A DNA stretch of 64,000 nt, taken from positions 1 through 64,000 of the forward strand of contig JANBPT010000153.1 of NCBI GenBank assembly GCA_027575765.1, read 5' to 3'. A program made the translations under genes and the position numbers. Source of the stretch: Tieghemiomyces parasiticus (Eukaryota > Kickxellomycota > Dimargaritomycetes > Dimargaritales > Dimargaritaceae). Below, piece after piece: positions 1 through 11,255 of the stretch. The stretch's first letter is position 1, and each line of letters begins with the position of its first letter. The notes under the pieces are model-generated. The model searched no databases. It was not told where the DNA came from and was given only the letters and a program-made list of their open reading frames with translations.

Positions 1-796
1 TTCCACATCTGGATGCGGGCGCGGACCTGCTCAAGTGTGCTACGTTCGACCTTCATCGACATGCCCAGGGCGCGCTGATGCTTCTTGCCGTTGATGTGGT
101 CCAAATACGCTACGTTGTCTTTGAGCACGCAGTCGCACACTTTGCAGTAGAATCCTGGCTGGCGACCGCTGGCCCCCGCGGCCTGGGTCTTGCCCAGGGC
201 AGCTTCAAAATTGACCTTCTCCTCGCGGGCCCGAAGCAAGTCTCGTTCGGGGACGGCGGCACCGAACCGCTGCCGCTTGATGGGCGGGAGGCCTGAGCGA
301 CGTTATCGTGAAGTAGTAGGAGGAAGGCCGATAAAAAGGCGGGAGGGGGAGGAAATGGTACAAAGAAAATGGTAAGTGATGGCCGGTTTTGCAACCCCTG
401 CGGGCCCTGGCCAGAGGGGAGCCCAGCTGGACGTGGCCAAGTCATCCTTGACCTGCGGGTCGCCCTTGTTCTCTCTAAAGCGACCTACCTTTACGTTTGC
501 GATCTTCATCCTCCTCCGCCTCGCGTTCTAGCCGACTACGCTCCCGAGCACGCTTCTCATACTCGTCGCGATCCCAGGTCCGCCGGAAACTGGTGTCCTT
601 CTGAAGAGTAGGAAACGATGGTACATGAAAAGCACATGGAGAGGGGTGTATTGAGTACTCGTAGTGCGCAGGGCGCGAGAATGTTGGTCCCAAGATACCA
701 TGTTGCCGACCAACCCGCGGGCCCAGGTCGCATTCCTTTGGTCCGCATACTTACCGATTTGCTGCCATACACGCCGTCGCCACCAGGCCTGTCCAT
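1..796 (-). CDS. SNU23: Snu23/ZMAT2-type U4/U6.U5 tri-snRNP zinc-finger protein, 3' part off window
   Basis: Pre-mRNA splicing factor of the U4/U6.U5 tri-snRNP B complex. I read three exons on the minus strand: 796-755 (14 codons from ATG), 600-489 and 292-1, running off the window. Donors are GTAAGT and GTAGGT and both acceptors are CAG; phases 0 and 1 join cleanly. The protein shows the family landmarks in order: an N-terminal FRRTWDRDEYEKRA block, a basic/acidic helix, then RDLLRAREEKVNFEAALGKT. The U1-like C2H2 finger follows (CKVCDC, then DHINGKKHQ), then the MSMKVERSTLEQV stretch typical of ZMAT2/Snu23. The charged C-terminal helix is missing because the window ends. It is divergently arranged with the gene at 1335. 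Identification is firm; exon 1 is inferred from splice phase and its short unconserved sequence. Confidence 0.92.
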
Positions 797-1334
797 CTTA
801 AATGAATGAGTTGAGGTTTAAACGGTCTAGCGGGTCATGAGTCCTCAGAAACGAATAAAGAGCACCGTGGAGTGTACTTCAGAGACACGGTACGACGAGT
901 AAAACGAATTTTAGCCAGTGGGACTAACAGCAATGCCACGCAAAAGGTATGAAGCTTAACACCATTCAAGCAGGTTTGCATGTGGCGTAGTGGATTTTTC
1001 CCTCAGCCAAGGATATGACCAAAATGCCCAGGGCTCCTATACTCCCCACGCATTGCCATAGGTGGACGGGGCGCAGAGGTGTCTCCTCCACACTTGGCTC
1101 AGACCGCTTTTGATTGCTAGTATCAACTGCACAAGCCCTACTTGACTGGTCTGTTTTGCCCTGGAAATCCACCATTCGGATAGCTTTACGCGGTTTTCCT
1201 TCCTCCGCTTGCCACGGGGCCGCCTTTCTCTGTTCTATCGCGGTCCATAATTCAACCTATCCCGTTTAAGCTTTTCAAAGTCCGTTTCCCTTCGTCTCGC
1301 CTGGGCTTCGATCTAAGCGTCTCTCCACGCAGCC
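797..1334. other. Divergent intergenic region, no gene seen
   Basis: This 538-bp spacer lies between the oppositely oriented Snu23 and TMEM209-like start codons, so it must hold both promoters. I see no convincing TATA element, tRNA or spliced coding exon in it. Confidence 0.5.
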
Positions 1335-3938
1335 ATGCCGCTCTGGACGTTTGCCTCCGAGACGGCCGAACCGCCTAAGTCCGCCGGTCCGCTGCCACCA
1401 TTAGACGGCCGCAATTTTCCTGCGCCGGGAATACGTACGCAACGGGAACAGGAACTCATCACGATGCTACAGGAGATGCAGGACGACGATCCCTTCGACG
1501 ACGACTACGACGCTAGTCCTTCAACGCCCCCGGGGATCCCGCAGCAGCAGCCGCCAAAGTCGCCGCCGCAACAGGCTACCCACATGACGCCGCGGGCCAA
1601 ACCCACCGCATCCCAGGTATCCACAACTCCGCAAATGACCGCACAGGTCAAGTCCCCGTTTCTGCCAAGAACCCCGGGCGGAACACTGCCGCGCTGGTAC
1701 AAGCCCCGCACCCCTGGCGCCAACACAGCCATGAACACACCCGCCCGGATGGGCCCCGCGGGCCCCACCACACCTGGCACCCGGCCGGCTGACGCACCCC
1801 CCGTAGATGCCTCTTCCCCGATCCAGCCGACCTACAAGGTCCGTCTGCGCCACCGCACCGACCTGACAGGCACCCCCAGTACGGCCTTCGACCCCGAGCC
1901 GGTGCTGTCCTCCGTGGCGTCCCCATCTAAATCCCCTGCCTCGCCGGACCAGGAGCAACGTGGCCGATGGGAGCACCCAGAGCTCCAGCGGCTCCGCCAG
2001 CTCCGCGAGGCTCGTGGGATTACCGGGGCCACCCTCAAGCGCCTTCAAATCAACCTAGGCGTCCTCATTGTAGTGTATCTGATCACCAGTACCAGCGTCT
2101 ATTTGGCTGTCCGGCGCTTCTTGTTCCGCCTGGGAACGTTCCCTACCAACACAATCCTCCTTATCGAGTGGGCCGTGTATGGTATACTCCTGTTCAACGT
2201 CGCGGAGGCCGCTTGGAAGTTTATCAAGCCTGGGTCCCGTTACGATGAGCTGTCTCTCACCCCACAGCAGCGCCACCTCGTCGGGCTCGATCCTGGCGTG
2301 AAAACCTCCGCAGTCAGTCCGACCTCAGTCAGCCCGCCCAAGTACCAACGCCGTTTGTTTGGGGCCACCCCACGCCAGCCGCCGCCTGCTCCCACTTCCA
2401 CCGTCGCCACGCGGTCCGAGGGACCCGTGACCGTGCTGAGTCGTAACACCATGCCCTCGGCCACCCCGAACCCGACCTTTACACCGAGCGCCCGCTTACC
2501 CTTCCGGTCGATCGACAACCTGCGTGACCTGGATAGCATGCTGGGGCCCGCGGCCATCGATGTCACCCCGACGCGACCGGACAGCATGGGTGTAGCCAAT
2601 CTGTTCTCGCCAGCCCCGGCGGACTACAACACGCCGTTCACCGCCCATTCCGGCCGCGACGCGCCAGCGGACGCGGGCCGGACCTTCCCACCGCTACCAG
2701 CCTACCAAACGGCGTCCCCACACTCACCGCCGTACTTCAAAGACCATACCCGCGCTAAGAGTAAGCACAACAAGAACCCGAGCGCCTGGCACGAGGCTTA
2801 CCGCTTCGTTGACGCCCGGGATGTGCTCCACGACGAGCTACATGTAAGTGATGTCGACCTCGACCAGCTCACCGAGAACATGCGGCGCTGGATCTCGGTG
2901 CGCATCCTTGAGCCTCTCGTCCATAGCATCGACACCGTCGACGCCGAACTGCGAAACCAAGGTCTGGGCCACCTCACCTGCTCTGAGTTTGATTCCCTAC
3001 AGACCGCCGCCCAGACAGTGACCGCAGCCGCCGCCCTTGCGCCGTCCGCGGCCTCCGCTACCGCGGCCCCCGTGGCCCCCACCCCGGGCTTCGGCGCATC
3101 GTTTGGCGGTAGTACCTGGGGTGCCGTGGCTAGCCGCCCGGCCCTGGGTGCCAATCAGAACGCCCCGCCAACTACCCTCGCTGACCTGGCCACCCCGCGG
3201 TTCGCTCACGAACCCCTGGCCAAGATCCGCCTTAAGTTGGAGGTTTATTTGGCCGTTCCCAACCATCCGTCCCGCCGCTATGTGATTGACCGCGCCCGGG
3301 CCCTGGCCTCCGGGGGCGTAATGGCCGCCTACCGCTGGTCTGCCGATGACCATGGTGTATCCAAATCTTTGGGCTCTCTGTCTCTTGTTGGCAACGCCCC
3401 TTCAGTCAGTATGATGAGCCACACCACCGCCGCCGCCGCCGCCGGCGCTTCCTCAACTGCGGCCAACGGCTCACGTGACCCGTCCGACGCCCAACTCATT
3501 TTCCACCTGGTCTGCTCCTACCTGGACCTCATATCGCCGGGGGCCTCCCTCGAAGCCAACGCCGGGCGGCCGTTCAGTTTCCGTTACGCCGTGCAGTGTG
3601 ACGTGTCCCCAGACCCTCGCCAGACCTTGCAAATCAAACAGGTAGACCGTAACCCGCCGCGCTTCGTTGTCCTCGCTCAGCCTCAAACTTGCTTAGAGAC
3701 TGCACCGCGTCGCGATAGCCAGTTCCAGGCCTGGGTCGTGTTCTTCCTTTTGGCCCGCACTCGCAACGATGGATACTTGGGGCTTCTCAATGTTAACGCC
3801 GGCAATTTCGGCATGGACCTGCTACTCGCCGGTACCCGCCTGATGAACACGAGCGGTGACGAAACAAGCCCAGGTATGGCTGCCGCTCGCAGCTCATATG
3901 TGGACTCACTGCCACCCACAAACACCCTGACCTTCTGA
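1335..3938 (+). CDS. TMEM209-like nuclear-envelope membrane protein (cytochrome b561 N-terminal-type family)
   Basis: Single-exon gene for 867 residues starting at a clean ATG (GCAGCCATGCC). The first ~235 residues are Pro/Thr/Ser-rich and look disordered. Two hydrophobic helices follow at about 241-263 and 272-292, then another low-complexity linker. From ~residue 480 a conserved-looking block includes NMRRWISVRILEPLVHSID. The C-terminal lobe ends with the glycine-rich GYLGLLNVNAGNFGMDLLL stretch. That order, paired TM helices and then a soluble C-terminal domain ending near GYLG, matches TMEM209. Metazoan members are nuclear-envelope proteins linked to nucleoporins. The protein is longer than the ~560-residue human one because of the linkers. 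Family assignment is from recognition of motifs without an alignment; function in a fungus is inferred. Confidence 0.72.
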   Translation: MPLWTFASETAEPPKSAGPLPPLDGRNFPAPGIRTQREQELITMLQEMQDDDPFDDDYDASPSTPPGIPQQQPPKSPPQQATHMTPRAKPTASQVSTTPQMTAQVKSPFLPRTPGGTLPRWYKPRTPGANTAMNTPARMGPAGPTTPGTRPADAPPVDASSPIQPTYKVRLRHRTDLTGTPSTAFDPEPVLSSVASPSKSPASPDQEQRGRWEHPELQRLRQLREARGITGATLKRLQINLGVLIVVYLITSTSVYLAVRRFLFRLGTFPTNTILLIEWAVYGILLFNVAEAAWKFIKPGSRYDELSLTPQQRHLVGLDPGVKTSAVSPTSVSPPKYQRRLFGATPRQPPPAPTSTVATRSEGPVTVLSRNTMPSATPNPTFTPSARLPFRSIDNLRDLDSMLGPAAIDVTPTRPDSMGVANLFSPAPADYNTPFTAHSGRDAPADAGRTFPPLPAYQTASPHSPPYFKDHTRAKSKHNKNPSAWHEAYRFVDARDVLHDELHVSDVDLDQLTENMRRWISVRILEPLVHSIDTVDAELRNQGLGHLTCSEFDSLQTAAQTVTAAAALAPSAASATAAPVAPTPGFGASFGGSTWGAVASRPALGANQNAPPTTLADLATPRFAHEPLAKIRLKLEVYLAVPNHPSRRYVIDRARALASGGVMAAYRWSADDHGVSKSLGSLSLVGNAPSVSMMSHTTAAAAAGASSTAANGSRDPSDAQLIFHLVCSYLDLISPGASLEANAGRPFSFRYAVQCDVSPDPRQTLQIKQVDRNPPRFVVLAQPQTCLETAPRRDSQFQAWVVFFLLARTRNDGYLGLLNVNAGNFGMDLLLAGTRLMNTSGDETSPGMAAARSSYVDSLPPTNTLTF

Positions 3939-4546
3939 ACGGATCGGCCGAACCTTTACCTCTGTGCCTTTTCGGAGGAGGGGAACATACAACGCCCGTC
4001 CCTTGCATTTGGGCTAATTATCTAGGGATATTCTTGATTTTCACTATATAATATATATCCCTAACTGCTAATCTAATTTGCCGAAATACACTTTGGATAC
4101 TAGGACAAACAGCATCTGGCATGTAGCGAAAGCCGACCTACAGGTGGTATCAGTGAGAAGGGCAGAGTGACCAAACCGCTTCCATTGCAATCACCGGTTG
4201 AATTTTAATGCATATTACTAGACGATAGGACAACTCCTCTTCACATCATCATACACATATAACGTCAACAAGAGCCGTGTCCGGAGCACCGGTATGAGGA
4301 AGGAATGAATATTATTTTACTATTTCCGGTTCGTCGTCAGTGCCATAGCTCTCTAATAAATAAAATTGGCGCTGTAGGATTCGATGTTGGGTCTATGGGT
4401 GCCTTTTTTCATGTTTGAAATTTCAAGACCCTGCGGCCAGGCCGAAATCAGGACACCGCACCGAAGGTGATAGGTCAGCTCGCCCAGCACTAACTGCACC
4501 GCTTTGCCCGCGACTGTGGTACTACCCCTCCTCTTCGTTGGGATAC
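3939..4546. other. Convergent 3' spacer, no gene seen
   Basis: AT-richer spacer between the 3' ends of two convergent genes. It contains a short AT tract near 4046-4062 and AATAAA-like strings near 4355. No coding exon or RNA gene recognised. Confidence 0.5.
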
Positions 4547-5984
4547 TCAGGGGCGGTAGACTCTGAAAAGGTCGATAATCAGGTTGCGATCGGCACCGAG
4601 TCGAATCGGCGAGGCAGAATAGAATAAGTCATTACAAGCCACCTTGATTACCTGACCTTGGATCCTTCGGAGGGCCTCCCCCTGCGCTATGAACCAGCTC
4701 TCCTGCCGTGCACACTCGGCGATGATGCTGAAGTCGGTATCGTTGAACGTGGGTAGTAGTTGGTGCATGCCAAGGACCTGCAGTTCGGTGCCGAGCGCCC
4801 ATACGAACATTCGCGTTTGGCTCGTGACCAGATCATCATTGGATAGGACCTGGGCGAGGACTGACGAGGAGCTAATGGGTCGTGTGGGGTGATCGAGGAA
4901 CCGTAAAGTTAGGAGGGCGAGGCTGAGGTCCGTGGCCCAGTAGGGCGAGTGGATGAATTCTCCGTGTTCATTGAAACTCGGGCCGTTAAGAGGGCGAGGG
5001 TGGGTTTTTCCAAAGAGGCCGGTCTGTTCATTGCCCATGAGACGCAACATGATATGGGTGCTGGTGGGGACCCGCAACAGAATGCGCAGGAGATTGCCTA
5101 GACGGTCGTCGTCGGCGTTGCAATATGTAGACAGCTCGTAAAGGGCGGCGTAGGGCGTCTTTAACAGATCGGACGGAACGATCAGCTGATGGGAGCCTAG
5201 GGTAGCGCCGTCACCGTTGCTATCCACAGTCACAGCCCTGCTGGCGCTATCCACGGTGAATAGCATTTTTTCTAGACGGGCGTCGGGACCCAAATGTTGG
5301 CGAATAGCGGCCCGAAGTCCGACGAGACCCATCCACCGGCGTTCTTGAAACTCAAGAAAAATAATGCGCACATGCTCCATGGCGCTTGTCATTTCCCAGC
5401 GAAGGTTATTCCAGCCACCCGGCTGCAAACTCGTGACACGGGCTTCATTGAGCAGCCAGGCGTAGGCGAACGGTCGAACCAATTCCCCCAGGCTGACAAA
5501 AAGTTCTTTGTCAGTAGTGATGCGCCTGCCGGATGAGTTCTGGGCGTCAAGGTAGTTTTTGGCCATGGCCAGGTACTGCGTTGAGGATAGAGGGTGATCA
5601 AAAAACGGAATGCATAGGCCGTGGTGAGTGGAGAAGATAAGTAAGCTCCGGTAGAGCCGACAGGGGTACGCAAGACAACCAGATAATTCAGGCAAACCCG
5701 CTCGATGACGATGCTAACCGAGTTCTGTCCCATGTTAAAATTACCTTCTGGTCTCGCCGAGACTGTATCGATTCAACCCGACTTGATAAGGCGTGCGAAG
5801 TACGCCTCAGCTCGCCTTGCTCACGGGTGGTCAAATGGTGCATTACGTTGTCCAGCAGATCGGCGTTTAAGTTAGCCAGCGGGACGTCTACATTAGCTTG
5901 TGCAGGGTGCTGTTCCTGGGTCAATCCGGCAGAAATCACTGCCCCGAATGGCAGAAGAATGATGACATAAACTAAGATAAACAT
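4547..5984 (-). CDS. Putative F-box-like protein with an N-terminal signal peptide
   Basis: Proposed two-exon gene of about 422 residues. Exon 1 (5984-5745) starts at ATG and encodes a strong hydrophobic leader (FILVYVIILLPFGAVISAG). It is followed by an F-box-like helix set, LLDNVMHHLTTREQGELRRT. The frame closes soon after, but a GTAATT donor at 5744 and a CGCAG acceptor at 5576 give a 169-nt intron that keeps phase 0 and enters the long open frame 5575-4547. The C-terminal 340 residues have no motif I recognise; they include SLGELVRPFAYAWLL and several Leu-rich helices. F-box proteins normally act in the cytosol or nucleus as SCF substrate receptors, so the leader is unexpected; it may be a membrane anchor or mark a secreted protein. 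The intron borders are the least certain part. Confidence 0.55.
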
Positions 5985-8706
5985 ATTCTGATAGAACAGG
6001 ACGCTAGAGATGAATAATATACAGCGCGACGGTATCTAGCACATCCCTTAAAGGCCGGAACTTGACAGGATACCATAGGACAGAGAAATAAGTAGTTGTA
6101 AACATAAGGTAACAGGTGACCAACCCTTCCGTTGAGCGGAGTACCGCCCTTATATCCTATCGAAGTGCCCCCAGCCACACCCCATAACCCCGCTGCCAGG
6201 TGACGGAATAGGCTGCTTTTTGGTAGCAACGGCGGCCATTCGAAGCATGTACCATCGGTCTAATACGGTGGGTGGCAACACTCTGTGGATTACACGACGA
6301 GACTCGTACGACCGTACAGTATGGATTCCGCCCGTTCGTAGTGGTCGAGTATCCGGCATATAAGTAATCGAGAGTAGCGAATGGCCAAATAATAAGGTAA
6401 GGTTACACTGACCAAGTCCTCGCGATATCTGCCCCATACAGGGCAGAAGAAGGGAGAGGAAGGTTAGAAGGCAGCGCAAGTGGTGCGGAATGGTCTACGG
6501 AGGCCACAATAGCAGGTATGGATGGTACCTAAAGTCCATAATATTTTTCTACTAGACTAGGTTACACCAGGTCCCTCACAACTCCCACCTAGGGGGTGAT
6601 GGCTAGTTATTACGGCTATCTTAGCAGGGTTCGTTCTGTCGATTCCGGTGGCCGAACTGCCCTGCCGCTGCTTACGACCGCCTGCCTATAGTTCCATTTA
6701 TAGCCTACGGCCGGATTACTATTGCATGCCGGAAATAGGCCCTGTACATGAACAATTGCAACGAGGTGGGTTACACGAGTGAGTTGGTCTACGCTGGGCC
6801 ATTCGGCAGCCAGTGGCAAACTGAAAATCGGGACCGTTGGTTATTAAATTCCGAAGGCTGGTCAACGAAGGTAGAGCAGACTATCGAGACGTTCCTCATA
6901 TTCCTCTGGATTTAGAGGCTAGACCAGCTGATGGGGTGTGTAGTTGTACGGATGCAGCAACTTGATAGTTTGACTGCACCTCCCCCAATATGCATGGGCT
7001 TATCTTCTTAATAACCACCTGCTGATTTCTATGCCATGTCCAAGACCATATACGAACGCTTATTTTTCATGCGGGGGAAGGGACACTACCCACTCTTATT
7101 CTTCGTCATTGGTCTCGCTGCCTGGTCAAATTACCAACTAGCCACATTAACCCCTGGAGCCCCTCCAGCTACTTGCCGCCCCTAACCTCGTACTCACTCG
7201 CTAAAAATTACGGTGACGAGCCGATGTGTTCAGCGCTGAATGACAATGGCCTTCGGCTTGATTTCTAGCGTATAGTGGGGATGGTGCGGTACGAGGGATA
7301 CCGGGCTTGACCCATTCTATTCCCTTGACCAATCCCGATGCTGAGGCTTCGCACCGGTTTGCATATACATATATATATATATATTTCTTCGCAGCGGACA
7401 AGCTTCTACAAGAACAATCAGAACGACTAGAACCTGGTTAGGTTGATAGAAGACTGGTTGGCCAGTATCCGCATTGTTTGCATATGGAACCACCGGGTCA
7501 CAGGTCAGAGAGGGAGAGGTGAGAGGCTGGGCCGGGAGAGCGGCCTGTCCTGGTTACTTGGCGTTAGATTGTCATTGGCCCGCCATTACCCCAACGGAGT
7601 GTATGAGCAGCTCGGCCGGATGTGGCAGGCAGCAACGGTTACACTTGGGCGCGTCATGGGAGACCCCGAAAGGTCCGGATGGACAGAGTGTGAATTCTTT
7701 TCAGCTCCGAGCTCCACCTGCGTCACTGAAGGGCAGTGACCATTGGAAAGCCGTCGCCATCGCTCACGCATTATTCTTCGCCGGATCCTTCGTACGAAGC
7801 CCCCACGTCGCGATTCTGCACATGTATTTTTTATAACCAGCAAGACGACTCAGCTGCAGGGCTGGTGCATGCTAGCCGCCATTTACATGGCATTGTTCCC
7901 GCCAGATGCTACTGCCGCCTATCCCCTCTGGACGTAGAGTTTGCCATCAGGGCAGATTACACTTTAGCACCAGGGCTTTTTTTCTGTAACACTATCTACA
8001 CATATTCACTCGCGCCCATGGCAGCAGAACTAACAAGTGAAAAGGAGGGGGGTGGAATGGGAAGGAAGGCGCCTTCCCCGACTGGAATGAAAGGGGTACT
8101 ATGGAAGGCGGAAATCGTCAACGAATGGCAGCTTGCCGGATCTCTTCTTACTGCCGCGGCTCAGTCTATTCCGCCGAACCGCCTTCGCCTTCGAAATCCA
8201 AGGCAACCCCCACGCCTTCCTCCCTGCCACTCGCCGCACAATTGACAGTATGAACAATACAAGGGTGAATACGTCGTCACCCGGCGACCTTGACTGCCGA
8301 TTGCTGCAGGTACTGGACAGTGAATATATAAATACCCGGCCGGCTGTCAACACTGCGTCGTGTAATCTCCTCCGCTGTCCCTTCTGTATCCATGCCTTGC
8401 CCACGCTTGTTATTCACTGCTGTCTCTCTTCTCTCCCCCCCCAACCGGAACGACTTTATCTCTAACCTTGTTTAGGGCCAATTACCCTACCTGTTTAAAT
8501 AGGACGTCAGTCGTCCTCCCCCTGCCAGCTCTCCACTCGCGTGCTAATTTTTACACTTTGAATACTTCTTACCTCTATTAAGCGGTTCTACCATCCACAC
8601 GCCTTGTGTAACTCGAAACCGCTAATCCATTGTGCCCACCTCCATATCACTCTCTTGCTGTACACATACCCACGGCCCCGCACTACTCAAACTGGGTTGT
8701 CATACC
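5985..8706. other. 2.7-kb intergenic region
   Basis: No gene recognised on either strand. It holds a TA-rich microsatellite at about 7363-7385 and a TATATAAATA element at 8325-8334 that could serve the downstream plus-strand gene through a long leader. The open frames here (up to ~170 codons) mostly begin at non-ATG codons and show no family motif. Confidence 0.45.
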
Positions 8707-9873
8707 ATGCGGTTAAACGCTCTCCTTCCCGTCTTGGCCGCCGGGCTTTCCACCACCACCACCACCACCTACGCCGCCTCCTCACCGAGCGCCTGCAACG
8801 GGTACGCTGACCTCTGCAACCGCCCTTATTCTCAAGTAGCCTACCCAACCACCCACAACTCGTACGCTGCGGCCGCGGGTATCGCCGGCAACCAGAACCG
8901 GGACATCAGTCTCCAGTTGGCCGATGGCATTCGCGGGCTCATGCTCGATTTCGTACCTTCTAGCACCATGGCCTTTCAGGCTGCCGACTCGTCCAACGAT
9001 AACAGCGGCGGCATCGAGCTCTGCCACACGGCTTGCTTATTCCTCGACGCTGGCTCGGCCGCCGATGGGCTCACCAACGTCACCACGTTCCTCAAGGCTA
9101 ACCAGGACGAAGTCGTGACGATCCTAATTGAGAACGTGGGCAAGTTTAGCGCCGCCCAAATGGCCAGCGTGTTTCAGAAGGCGGGCCTCGATACGTACGC
9201 GTGGACCCAGCCGGCATCGGGCGATACGGAACTGTTACAAAGCTGGCCGACCCTTGCCACGATGATTGCCCAAAACAAGCGTCTGGTGGTGTTTGCCGAC
9301 CAGGGTGCGGACCAGGCGAGCGTGCCTTGGATCCACCCGGAGTACGTATACGTGTGGGAAACGCCCTGGGAGGTCATGGCCAACGACGCGACCTTTAACT
9401 GTAACATTGACCGGCCGTCGTCCCCGCAGACCCCCGCCAAGACCTACGGCGCCCTCTCGGTGTTGAACCATTTCGCCTACATCAACCAGCAGTTCCTCAG
9501 TACCGTGTATGAGGTGTCGGCTTCCTCTAGCGCCGGCACCACGAACCATATCGACAGTCTCCAGAAGCACTACGAGCAGTGCGCCGGGGTTTACACCCGC
9601 CAAAAGTCGTCGTTACCCCCATTGAACGATACGTCGCGCGAACGCATCCCGAACTTTATCTCAGTGGACTACTACGATACGGGCGATCTGTTCCGGTTCA
9701 CCGCCCAGCTTAACAACGTCACATTTAACTCCAAGCCCCTCACGTCCAACGGTACCAGTAGCAGCAACAGCAATAGTGCCGCCAGTGCAGCTCGGCTCCC
9801 GACGCTGGGACAATCCGTACTTACCCTGGCATTTACCACCCCGCTGGTAACCGCCCTGGCTGCCCTAGCTTAG
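8707..9873 (+). CDS. Secreted PI-PLC X-domain-like phosphodiesterase, probable GPI anchor
   Basis: Extracellular PLC-like phosphodiesterase (TIM-barrel superfamily), 388 residues, no intron. I chose ATG 8707 over the upstream in-frame ATG 8632 because it places a signal peptide (MRLNALLPVLAAGLS) at the N terminus. The X-domain core follows: YPTTHNSY with the first catalytic-type His at residue 50, DGIRGLMLD with Asp81, then LCHTAC with the second His at 107. An NQDEVVTILIEN strand fits the barrel. The C terminus is a Ser/Asn-rich spacer and a hydrophobic tail (TLAFTTPLVTALAALA), as in GPI-anchored proteins. No EF-hand, Y or C2 domain is present, so this is the short secreted type; its substrate cannot be read from sequence. 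Confidence 0.85.
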   Translation: MRLNALLPVLAAGLSTTTTTTYAASSPSACNGYADLCNRPYSQVAYPTTHNSYAAAAGIAGNQNRDISLQLADGIRGLMLDFVPSSTMAFQAADSSNDNSGGIELCHTACLFLDAGSAADGLTNVTTFLKANQDEVVTILIENVGKFSAAQMASVFQKAGLDTYAWTQPASGDTELLQSWPTLATMIAQNKRLVVFADQGADQASVPWIHPEYVYVWETPWEVMANDATFNCNIDRPSSPQTPAKTYGALSVLNHFAYINQQFLSTVYEVSASSSAGTTNHIDSLQKHYEQCAGVYTRQKSSLPPLNDTSRERIPNFISVDYYDTGDLFRFTAQLNNVTFNSKPLTSNGTSSSNSNSAASAARLPTLGQSVLTLAFTTPLVTALAALA

Positions 9874-11203
9874 GCTACTGGGTATTACGTGTCGCTTTCT
9901 GTATCGGTGTTTATATATATATAAATACAAATTGAAAGTAGCCATGTTCTCTTCAGGGTGAGTAGTACGCATGTGTAAGGTAATTCGGTCATCCTATATA
10001 GACCGACCGCTTAACCCGCCCAGCCACACTGCGGGGTGAAGGCGAAATGGAGAGGGGTGAGTAGAGTATATGTGCCCTTTAGCTGTAGAGTGACTGGCGG
10101 ATTCATACGTCATTTATCGATCGTGGTAATTAGAATAGGGGGGGGGGAACCACATAGAGGTCGTCGAGAATGGAGCGCGAAAGGCAAGCTAGGCCAGAAG
10201 CAGAGGAGAAGGCGGTGTGCTCTTCCTTGCGACCATGCCTGCGACAGTAATATCTGTGATTTGGAAGGGGAAGGGATGGGCTAGGCTCATAATACACTTG
10301 GATAACGTGCTTTACGAGACAGTTCGTAGGTCTAGAGGCGTGAGCTAGAAATGAACGGGAGCCAGTCATGGCCAGCAGGCCCGGCTTGTGTAATTGGTGG
10401 GAAGGGGGGGGTTTAAATAAAGAAACGAAGCCAGGGAACGGGCAATCTTCACCTCGCAACGCTCGTCTCCTGAATAGGGCCAACTAAACGTAGCAGGATA
10501 AAGGCTTGTTGTACTTGGGAATGCTGATGGAGGTCCGCTGGCTCGTTCAGCATCACCGCACACCGATGCTTTGGGCTCTCTTGGGCATACCTGTACAGGC
10601 CGAACTCTGGCAAGACACCATGGCCCGCGGTGTAAACGCTCACACACGGGGTTTCCCGTCGAGAGTTGGCGGACAAGTTGGGGGCTGTGATTATTCACAT
10701 ATCAACTTCGATGCGGAGGGGTGGGAGAGGAGGGGAAGCTAATAGAAACTACCCGGGGTGAGCCATCGATGTCTTTGCTCGCCTTTTATCTGACCTAATC
10801 CTCCCGAGCCCGTTAGACCTGCGACGGTTTCACCATTGCCTGCCAATCAGCAGAGGCCCTTCGCCCGGTTGTATTAGAAATCCATCGAGGCCAAAAACCC
10901 TCTCCGCCCCACCTTCCTCCCATCATCACACACACATCATACACCTACAAAGCCCAGCGAAGCTAGGAGGGGTGCGAGAGCTTGGAGGTAGGTAAGCCCA
11001 TCCACTCCCGCTGCCTCTGGGCAACTGCGCCACATTGTGAAGGGGAGGCGGAGAATAGGGCGCGAGTTCTAGCGCCTACAGTTCCTTCACCCTCGCCTCT
11101 ATTCCTGCCGTGCTCGCTTTTCCTTCCACTTTGCCGTTTCCTTTCCACCAACCACGACCTGTATGTGTGTATTCGGTCTATACCCGCCATACCCGCCTGT
11201 GCC
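9874..11203. other. Intergenic region, no gene seen
   Basis: Contains a short AT run (9911-9924) just after the PLC-like stop and poly-G runs near 10138 and 10406. No coding exon or RNA gene recognised. Confidence 0.45.
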
Positions 11204-11213
11204 TATATAAAAG
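11204..11213 (+). promoter_or_regulatory. TATA box of the MsrB gene
   Basis: TATATAAAAG lies 43 bp upstream of the first MsrB ATG (11256), a near-consensus TATA element. If it positions initiation about 30 bp downstream, the 5' leader of the long form would be only 10-20 nt. That could favour leaky scanning to the second ATG at 11433. Confidence 0.55.
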
Positions 11214-11255
11214 ACCTCCCACCCGGCACCTCATTCCTCTTACCCTCACACACCC

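Noticed and set aside
5389..5733. 114-codon minus-strand frame overlapping the F-box-like gene
   Set aside because: Falls in the proposed intron and in a different frame from exon 2; no motif.
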